DNA of 12,304 nucleotides, taken from positions 1 through 12,304 of the forward strand of contig NZ_CAMLHF010000168.1 in assembly GCF_946479715.1 (NCBI RefSeq). The letters run 5' to 3'. Of the stretch, positions 8,106 through 12,304 are shown piece by piece; the stretch's first letter is position 1; each line of letters starts with the position of its first letter. A model generated the notes under the pieces. It saw only the letters and a program-made list of their open reading frames with translations, made no database searches and was not told where the DNA came from. This DNA is from an uncultured Pedobacter sp. (GTDB lineage: Bacteria > Bacteroidota > Bacteroidia > Sphingobacteriales > Sphingobacteriaceae). The position numbers were made by a program, and so were the translations under genes.

Positions 8106-8473
8106 CGAAAATGTTCCGTAATAGTTCTGCAGAAAAAAGAAGTGGAAATTTTTCGGATGGGGATAAAAAAGCTCATCTAAAAAATGGCTAAGGTTGAATT
8201 TTCGAGGTTTGAATATATTTGGCCCAAATGCTAAGATGCCTCCTACAATTAAAGGCAGAAGTCGGGGGCACAGTTTGGACCGAAATGAAGTGTATAATAT
8301 CTGCGATAGTATACAACAATATACGACTCTACCACAAAGGAAGACGATTGAGCCTTTTTGATGGCTAACTGGCGTGACAAGTCAAAGGATAAACCGCCTG
8401 ATACTATAATTAATAATAAGTTTGTGAAAAATATAAGTTTGTGATAGCTTCATTACTTATTTAAATATGAAAT
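8016..8473 (+). other. Noncoding stretch between tRNA-Phe and the dehydrogenase; possible gene remnant
   Basis: No convincing gene lies in these 458 bases. The first part (to 8105) is the downstream end of the tRNA repeat. Immediately after come CCGAAAATGTTCCG (8105-8118) and the palindromic AGTTCTGCAGAA (8123-8134); close copies of both occur near 10740-10774. The section 8184-8444 holds three short open frames: 16 codons at 8184, 41 codons at 8236 (starting MPPTIKGRSRGHSL), and 27 codons at 8361 (starting MANWRDKSKDKPP). The second and third overlap as TGATG. They change frame from one to the next, which could mean a frameshifted remnant of one gene or simple chance. I do not recognise any protein family in them. 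Confidence 0.4.
8416..8444 (+). promoter_or_regulatory. Tandem repeat ATAAGTTTGTGA upstream of the dehydrogenase operon
   Basis: The 12-base string ATAAGTTTGTGA appears twice, at 8416-8427 and 8433-8444, 17 bases apart start to start. Each copy contains TAAGTTTG, an exact match to the Bacteroidota -7 consensus TAnnTTTG. The second copy ends 29 bases before the dehydrogenase start, so either could serve as its promoter. Neither has a matching TTTG at the usual distance upstream, so this may instead be a repeated regulator site. Confidence 0.45.
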
Positions 8474-9433
8474 ATGAAAATCGTAATACTAGACGGACAT
8501 ACACTGAATCCCGGGGACCTGAGCTGGGACGGGTTAAAACAATTCGGTGAAGTAACCCCGTACGAACGCACCCCGGTAGATAAAGTTGTTGAACGCTCAA
8601 AAGGGGCGGATGTCATATTTACTAATAAAACACCGGTAAATGCAGAGACATTAAACAGTCTTCCGGACTTAAAATACATTGGAGTCCTGGCCACTGGCTA
8701 TAACATTGTGGATACCCGAATTGCCAGGGAAAAGGGGATAACAGTATGTAATGTTCCGGGTTATGGCTCACCATCCGTAGTGCAAATGACCTTTGGCCTT
8801 TTACTGGAACTTTGCCTGCATGTGCAGCGCCATAGTGATGCGGTGGCCTCAGGCCGCTGGGCATCTGCTGTTGACTTTTGCTTCTGGGACTATCCGCTGG
8901 TTGAACTGACAGGAAAAACGATAGGGATTATCGGATTTGGCCATATAGGAAGGCAGGTTGCTGATGTGGCCACTGCATTTGGGATGAAAGTTATTGGAAC
9001 AAGCCGGAACCGGACAGATCAATCTCACCGCAGTAATTTTAAGTGGGCAGAAATACCCGAACTGCTGGAGCAATCGGATGTTGTCAGTATCCATTGCCCT
9101 TTAACACCTGAAACCAAAGGGTTGATCAATAAAGAGAATATACAGCGAATGAAAAGCAGCGCTTTTCTTTTGAATACCTCAAGGGGCCCAGTCATTATTG
9201 AAGAAGATCTTGCCGAAGCATTGAACAACAGTAAAATTGCCGGAGCGGGCCTCGATGTGCTTTCTGTTGAGCCACCTGCAAAGGACAATCCGCTTTTTGG
9301 TGCAAAAAACTGTATAATTACACCTCACATCGCCTGGGCGACAAAAGAAGCTAGAGCCAGGTTAATGGAGATAACTATCGGCAACCTGAGTGCCTATAAA
9401 AATGGGAAACCTGTAAACGTCGTGAACCTGTAA
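8474..9433 (+). CDS. D-2-hydroxyacid dehydrogenase, probable hydroxypyruvate reductase (glycerate dehydrogenase)
   Basis: The protein has 319 residues, the normal length for D-isomer-specific 2-hydroxyacid dehydrogenases. It opens with MKIVILDGHTLNPGDLSWDG, which I associate with bacterial glycerate dehydrogenases. The substrate loop is VLATGYNIVD (71-80). The Rossmann nucleotide-binding motif is GFGHIG at 154-159. The catalytic triad is Arg237 (NTSRGPV), Glu266 (SVEPP) and His285 (TPHIAWAT). After the second Rossmann strand the protein has TSRN (176-179) rather than the acidic residue of NAD-specific enzymes, so NADPH preference is likely. The expected reaction is reduction of hydroxypyruvate (or glyoxylate) to D-glycerate (or glycolate) in the cytoplasm. 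The next gene, 11 bases on, is glycerate kinase, which supports this assignment. By eye the gene is richer in G+C than its surroundings (33 of 60 bases at 8521-8580). No strong ribosome-binding site is visible. Confidence 0.92.
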   Translation: MKIVILDGHTLNPGDLSWDGLKQFGEVTPYERTPVDKVVERSKGADVIFTNKTPVNAETLNSLPDLKYIGVLATGYNIVDTRIAREKGITVCNVPGYGSPSVVQMTFGLLLELCLHVQRHSDAVASGRWASAVDFCFWDYPLVELTGKTIGIIGFGHIGRQVADVATAFGMKVIGTSRNRTDQSHRSNFKWAEIPELLEQSDVVSIHCPLTPETKGLINKENIQRMKSSAFLLNTSRGPVIIEEDLAEALNNSKIAGAGLDVLSVEPPAKDNPLFGAKNCIITPHIAWATKEARARLMEITIGNLSAYKNGKPVNVVNL

Positions 9434-9444
9434 CTAAAAGCATT

Positions 9445-10590
9445 ATGCATATTCTGATTTCCCCTAATGCTTTTAAACACAGTCTGAATGCAGAAGAAGT
9501 GGCGTTTGCCATTCAGGAAGGTTTAAGGCGAAGTAAGGCCGGTGTTACCACTGAGTGTTTCCCGGTAGCAGATGGCGGGGATGGTACAGCAAACTTAATT
9601 ATAAAAAAATGTAAAGGCACATTGTTGGAAGCAGCAGTACACGATGCACTGGGCAGACCAATAAATGCTGTATTTGGCCTGATCGATAATGGTGAAACTG
9701 CTGTTATAGAAATGGCAGACGCATCAGGTATAAGGTTACTTAAACCCGAAGAGCTTAACCCTCTGCGTGCCAATTCTTCCGGTACAGGGGAAATGATCAG
9801 AAAAGCACTTGACCAGGGGGTCGAAAAAATTATAATCGGCATGGGTGGCTCGGCTACTGTGGATGGCGGCACCGGCATTTTATGTGCCCTTGGTGCCCGT
9901 TTCTTAGGGGCAGATGGCACTGAGTTAACCATGCTTCCTGAAGATCTTGGAGGGTTAGCTACTGCTGACCTATCAGCACTGGACAAAAGAATATTGAATT
10001 GTGAAGTAATTGTTTTGTGCGATGTAGACAATATGCTATTAGGTGACCAAGGATCTGCAGCTGTATTCGGCCCGCAAAAAGGTGCATCCCCGGATGAGGT
10101 GAAAAAATTGGACCAGGTGCTTAACAAACTTGCGGCCGTGGCTTTACACCATACAGGCAGGAATATGGCTGCGATAAAATACGGAGGTACCGCAGGAGGC
10201 GCAGCTGCAGGCTTATATGCATTTCTGAATGCCAGACTTGTAAATGGGATAGATTATTTTCTTTCACTTACAGATTTTAATTCGGCACTCGAGCGGGCAG
10301 ATCTGGTCATTACCGGGGAAGGGAGCATTGATGAGCAAACCTTACAGGGAAAAGGGCCTTTTGGCGTAGCATACCATGCCAAACTTAAAGGACTACCTGT
10401 CGTTGCCTTCGCGGGGAAGGTGCCACTGGAGCCGAATATTAATTTACAGGCGTATTTTGATATATTAATGCCTATTGGAAACCAGCCTAGCGATCTCGCA
10501 ACTGCGTTGGCATGTACAGCAGATAACCTCGCACGGACAGCCGAAACATTGGGCAATATGCTGGTCCTGATGCAAGAGAAAAGATATTAA
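9445..10590 (+). CDS. Glycerate kinase, type I (GlxK/GarK family)
   Basis: The protein has 381 residues, the usual size of this family (PF02595 type). Family motifs appear in order: SPNAFKHSLNA at 6-16 (a variant of the common PDSFKGSLSA); PVADGGDGT at 40-48; GMGGSATVDGGTG at 122-134; CDVDNMLLGDQGSAAVFGPQ at 192-211; GGTAGGAAAGL at 237-247; and ITGEGSIDEQTLQGKGP at 289-305. It phosphorylates D-glycerate with ATP; most members of this family give 2-phosphoglycerate, which enters lower glycolysis. It starts 11 bases after the dehydrogenase stop, so the two form an operon converting hydroxypyruvate to phosphoglycerate. No transporter, glyoxylate carboligase or aminotransferase gene accompanies them. 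G+C content is high in places (37 of 60 bases at 9841-9900). No clear terminator hairpin follows. Confidence 0.95.
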   Translation: MHILISPNAFKHSLNAEEVAFAIQEGLRRSKAGVTTECFPVADGGDGTANLIIKKCKGTLLEAAVHDALGRPINAVFGLIDNGETAVIEMADASGIRLLKPEELNPLRANSSGTGEMIRKALDQGVEKIIIGMGGSATVDGGTGILCALGARFLGADGTELTMLPEDLGGLATADLSALDKRILNCEVIVLCDVDNMLLGDQGSAAVFGPQKGASPDEVKKLDQVLNKLAAVALHHTGRNMAAIKYGGTAGGAAAGLYAFLNARLVNGIDYFLSLTDFNSALERADLVITGEGSIDEQTLQGKGPFGVAYHAKLKGLPVVAFAGKVPLEPNINLQAYFDILMPIGNQPSDLATALACTADNLARTAETLGNMLVLMQEKRY

Positions 10591-10827
10591 TATAAAAGGC
10601 ATCAGGAACTGGTCACGTTTTGCTTCAATAACAAATGTTCTTGCCCTCTTTTTTAGATCAGGCTAAATTGCTATGACAAATGATCTTATATGACTTTTCT
10701 TTATCCTGATTAGGACAATCAAGGTCTTTAATTTTTTACAGTTCCGCAGAACCATTTGTTCCAAAAATGTTCCGCAAGAGATTAAAGATAATTCCTAAAT
10801 ACCTGAAAAAATGACACTTATCACATT
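10591..10827 (+). other. Noncoding stretch after glycerate kinase, with motifs shared with 8105-8134
   Basis: These 237 bases carry no gene. They contain AGTTCCGCAGAA at 10740-10751 and CCAAAAATGTTCCG at 10761-10774, each within one base of strings at 8123-8134 and 8105-8118, but in the opposite order. ATCAGG (10657-10662) and CCTGAT (10705-10710) form a short, widely spaced inverted repeat of doubtful meaning. The final part (10806 onward) resembles the tRNA-Phe promoter: AAAAAATGACACT, then ACATTG. However, a full TAnnTTTG element is no longer present. Confidence 0.4.
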
Positions 10828-10880
10828 GAGCAAATGGACTGAAAATCCATGTGTCGCCAGTTCGATCCTGGCTCTTACGA
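10828..10880 (+). pseudogene. Truncated tRNA-Phe copy (5' acceptor strand and most of the D arm missing)
   Basis: The segment begins with GAGC (10828-10831), the 3' strand of the D stem. It keeps the whole anticodon arm with anticodon GAA at 10841-10843, the variable region, and the T arm GCCAG/CTGGC with loop TTCGATC (10861-10867). One extra A lies between the D and anticodon stems. The 3' acceptor strand has drifted to TCTTACG. There is no 5' acceptor strand or D loop upstream, so it cannot form a tRNA. Compared with the intact gene, the T stem has changed on both sides (G-C to A-T at one pair) so that pairing is kept, which suggests a period of function before the truncation. Confidence 0.85.
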
Positions 10881-11009
10881 ATACTTAAAAAAGCTCAATT
10901 TCATAACAAAATTGCGTTTTTCTGCTTTAAAAAGCATATTTCCGCACCATTTCAACGTAAGGTTTCTCAGGCTGAGCTTACAAGTTACAGGCTTTATTAT
11001 TTAATGCAC
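10828..11009 (+). repeat. Diverged direct repeat, copy 2 (broken tRNA-Phe locus)
   Basis: This is the partner of the repeat at 7921-8105. It includes the truncated tRNA, then the first arm of the terminator (AAAAGCTCAATTTC, 10889-10902) and its loop. The second arm has mutated to AAAATTGCGTTTTT (10908-10921), which breaks two pairs and weakens one of the stem seen in copy 1. The downstream spacer similarity runs to TTTAATGCAC at 11000-11009. The rest, up to the Crp/Fnr start at 11132, is 122 bases of AT-rich sequence in which I see no convincing promoter. Confidence 0.8.
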
Positions 11010-11131
11010 TTACTCAAGCGTTAACGATGCTTAATTTCCCTAAATCTAAATATAGTTATTACATTTAACGGTGGAAAGTAATTTCACCCTTTCAAGGATC
11101 ATGCGTTTCATACTTGCCTAGAAGATAAATT

Positions 11132-11713
11132 ATGGGATTTGATTTGATATTGCAAAATATTACTAACTATATCCAACTCGATAAAACAGAGGCTAACTTT
11201 TTTGTTTCTTTACTTCAATTAAAAACATTAAAAAAAAGAGCCTATTTATTGAGACAGGGTGATATTTGCAAGACCGAAAATTTCATTGTAAAAGGGTGTT
11301 TCCGTGTTTATAGTATAGACAAAAAAGGCGTTGAACACATTGTGATGTTTGGAATAGAAAACTGGTGGATAAGCGATCTGTACAGCTTTTTAACACAAAT
11401 ACCTGCCGATTATTTTATTGAAGCCTTAGAAGACAGCGAAATTCTTCAAATCACAAGAGAAAATTTAGATAGGCTATATGAAAAGGTCCCGAAATTTGAA
11501 CGCTTCTTTAGGATTATTCTTCAAAATGCCTTTATAGCCCAACAAAATAGGATCAAACAAAACCTTTCCTGCTCCGCTGAGGAAAGATATTTGTATTTTA
11601 TGGAAAGATACCCTCAGATGGCACAGCGAGTTTCTCAGAAACAGTTGGCCGCATATTTAGGCATTACCCCTGTCTTCCTTAGTATGCTTCGCAGAAAACT
11701 GGTAAAAAAGTAA
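11132..11713 (+). CDS. Crp/Fnr-family transcriptional regulator
   Basis: The protein has 193 residues, typical of the short Crp/Fnr proteins abundant in Bacteroidota. Residues of about 25-120 form a cyclic-nucleotide-binding-like beta barrel (KRAYLLRQGDICKTENFIVKG, then VMFGIENWWISDLYSFL). A dimerisation helix follows (about 122-150, FFRIILQNAFIAQQNRIKQNL). The C-terminal winged-helix DNA-binding motif is at 167-193 (VSQKQLAAYLGITPVFLSMLRR). There is no cysteine cluster of the kind that holds the iron-sulfur centre of true Fnr, and the usual cAMP-binding Arg-Ser pair is not evident, so its ligand is unknown. Homologs are commonly annotated simply as Crp/Fnr-family regulators. A DoxX-family gene follows 63 bases downstream on the same strand, with a palindrome between them. 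Confidence 0.93.
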   Translation: MGFDLILQNITNYIQLDKTEANFFVSLLQLKTLKKRAYLLRQGDICKTENFIVKGCFRVYSIDKKGVEHIVMFGIENWWISDLYSFLTQIPADYFIEALEDSEILQITRENLDRLYEKVPKFERFFRIILQNAFIAQQNRIKQNLSCSAEERYLYFMERYPQMAQRVSQKQLAAYLGITPVFLSMLRRKLVKK

Positions 11714-11718
11714 TTTTA

Positions 11719-11732
11719 TTAAACTAGTTTAA
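11719..11732. promoter_or_regulatory. Perfect 14-base palindrome TTAAACTAGTTTAA, candidate Crp/Fnr-type operator
   Basis: TTAAA, four bases (CTAG), then TTTAA form a perfect palindrome just after the stop codon of the Crp/Fnr gene and 44 bases before the doxX start. The 5-4-5 spacing equals that of Fnr-type operators (TTGAT, four bases, ATCAA). The site could let the regulator control the membrane protein gene. Alternatively, because TTTTT follows, it could be a weak AT-only terminator hairpin. Confidence 0.4.
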
Positions 11733-11776
11733 TTTTTAAAACCTCGTATTTCATTTCTTTTGTAAGAAAAAACAAA

Positions 11777-12217
11777 ATGAAGCATATGATTTTTAAAACA
11801 GATAATGATTGGACGGGGCTGATCACACGTTTGACAATTGGATTGGTAATGTTTCCACACGGGGCACAAAAAGTTTTTGGTTGGTTTGGTGGCCAGGGAT
11901 TTTCAAAGGAGATGGGCTTCTTTACTGAAACTTTACATTTACCCTGGTTAATCGCTTTTCTAGTCATTTTTATTGAGTTTTTCGGTGCTATCTCACTCAT
12001 CATTGGTTTTGCCTCTCGCCTGTGGTCCATAGCTATGGTAATTCTTTTTATCGGTATTATTTTCACAGAACATCTGCAAAATGGGTTTTTCATGAATTGG
12101 TTTGGAAATCAAAAAGGTGAAGGGTATGAATATCATTTATTGATTATTGGTCTATCAATTACTACATTCATAAATGGAAGTGGTAAATTTTCAATAGATA
12201 AGCAAATTACAACCTAA
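11777..12217 (+). CDS. DoxX-family integral membrane protein
   Basis: The protein has 146 residues with about four hydrophobic segments: 14-27 (GLITRLTIGLVMFP), 57-77 (WLIAFLVIFIEFFGAISLIIG), 82-98 (LWSIAMVILFIGIIFTE) and 119-134. The early motif FPHGAQKVFGWFGGQG is the hallmark of the DoxX family (PF07681). Charged or polar residues within the later segments (Glu67 in FIEFFGA and the His in FTEHLQNG) are also typical. DoxX proteins are inner-membrane proteins linked in various bacteria to thiol or sulfur redox chemistry and stress, but for most members, including this one, the function is not established. The Crp/Fnr gene lies 63 bases upstream in the same direction. The remaining 87 bases to the window end hold nothing I recognise. 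Confidence 0.92.
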   Translation: MKHMIFKTDNDWTGLITRLTIGLVMFPHGAQKVFGWFGGQGFSKEMGFFTETLHLPWLIAFLVIFIEFFGAISLIIGFASRLWSIAMVILFIGIIFTEHLQNGFFMNWFGNQKGEGYEYHLLIIGLSITTFINGSGKFSIDKQITT

Positions 12218-12304
12218 ATATATGGCTCGGCACTAAAGTTTTGAGATCATGAATGTTGAGCAGAATTAATTAAGAGGACGAGTCTGTGTCGGAACGATGT
12301 TTAC

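Noticed and set aside
7943..8191. 82-codon plus-strand open frame starting inside the tRNA
   Set aside because: It runs through the tRNA 3' half and across the terminator hairpin, so it cannot be a sensible message; the open frame is accidental.
8461..9288. Several minus-strand frames of 77-87 codons within the dehydrogenase gene
   Set aside because: All are antisense shadows of a gene with intact catalytic and cofactor motifs.
9513..10127. 204-codon minus-strand open frame inside the glycerate kinase gene
   Set aside because: It is the reverse-strand shadow of a well-supported enzyme gene; its serine- and proline-rich translation matches no family I know.
7900..11009. A classical integrative element with attL and attR in tRNA-Phe
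   Set aside because: There is no integrase, and the repeated sequence continues about 130 bases past the tRNA end (and weakly upstream), more than typical attachment repeats. A duplicated tRNA locus explains this better, though an ancient element is not excluded.
11045..11110. TTAC...GTAA inverted ends upstream of the Crp/Fnr gene as an autoregulatory site
   Set aside because: Only four bases pair around a long, unsymmetrical centre; this is expected by chance in AT-rich DNA.
11719..12093. 124-codon minus-strand open frame opposite doxX
   Set aside because: It is antisense to a clear DoxX protein with membrane segments; its translation is rich in Lys, Pro and Cys with no domain pattern.
1..12304. 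CRISPR arrays, insertion sequences, toxin-antitoxin or phage genes
   Set aside because: I looked for regularly spaced repeats, transposase motifs and small gene pairs on both strands and found none.

Overview
The window looks like chromosome from a Bacteroidota bacterium, most likely a Pedobacter/Mucilaginibacter-type member of Sphingobacteriaceae. The evidence is a SusC/SusD outer-membrane pair, AT-rich noncoding DNA, few Shine-Dalgarno sequences, a Bacteroidota-type promoter (TTTG, 18-base spacer, TACATTTG) in front of a tRNA, and a short Crp/Fnr-type regulator. The phylum is clear; the family is inferred.

Left part (1-7777): the start of a polysaccharide utilization locus. On the minus strand, in transcription order, are a GH95 glycosidase (alpha-L-fucosidase or alpha-L-galactosidase type), a SusC/RagA TonB-dependent transporter, and the first 273 codons of a SusD/RagB lipoprotein that runs off the left edge. 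An AraC-family regulator is divergent from GH95 and is the obvious candidate controller. The likely scheme is that GH95 removes terminal L-fucose-like sugars, SusD captures and SusC imports the glycan pieces, and the AraC protein senses a product.

Middle part (7778-11131): an intact tRNA-Phe(GAA) with a clear promoter and a strong hairpin terminator. It is followed by a GC-richer two-gene operon: a hydroxypyruvate-reductase-type D-2-hydroxyacid dehydrogenase and a type I glycerate kinase. Together these would turn hydroxypyruvate (or glyoxylate-derived intermediates) into D-glycerate and then phosphoglycerate. Beyond the operon lies a second, broken copy of the tRNA-Phe locus. It keeps the anticodon arm, T arm, a decayed terminator and about 130 bases of downstream sequence, but lacks the 5' acceptor strand and most of the D arm. 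The operon therefore sits between two diverged copies of a tRNA-Phe locus, the most unusual structure in the window.

Right part (11132-12304): a Crp/Fnr-family regulator followed 63 bases later by a DoxX-family membrane protein. A perfect 14-base palindrome (TTAAACTAGTTTAA) between them has the 5-4-5 layout of an Fnr-type operator.

No transposase, integrase, CRISPR array or phage gene was found. I do not see an obviously new defence or biosynthetic system. The items most worth checking are the tRNA-flanked glycerate operon, the substitution next to the GH95 catalytic Asn, and the candidate operators.
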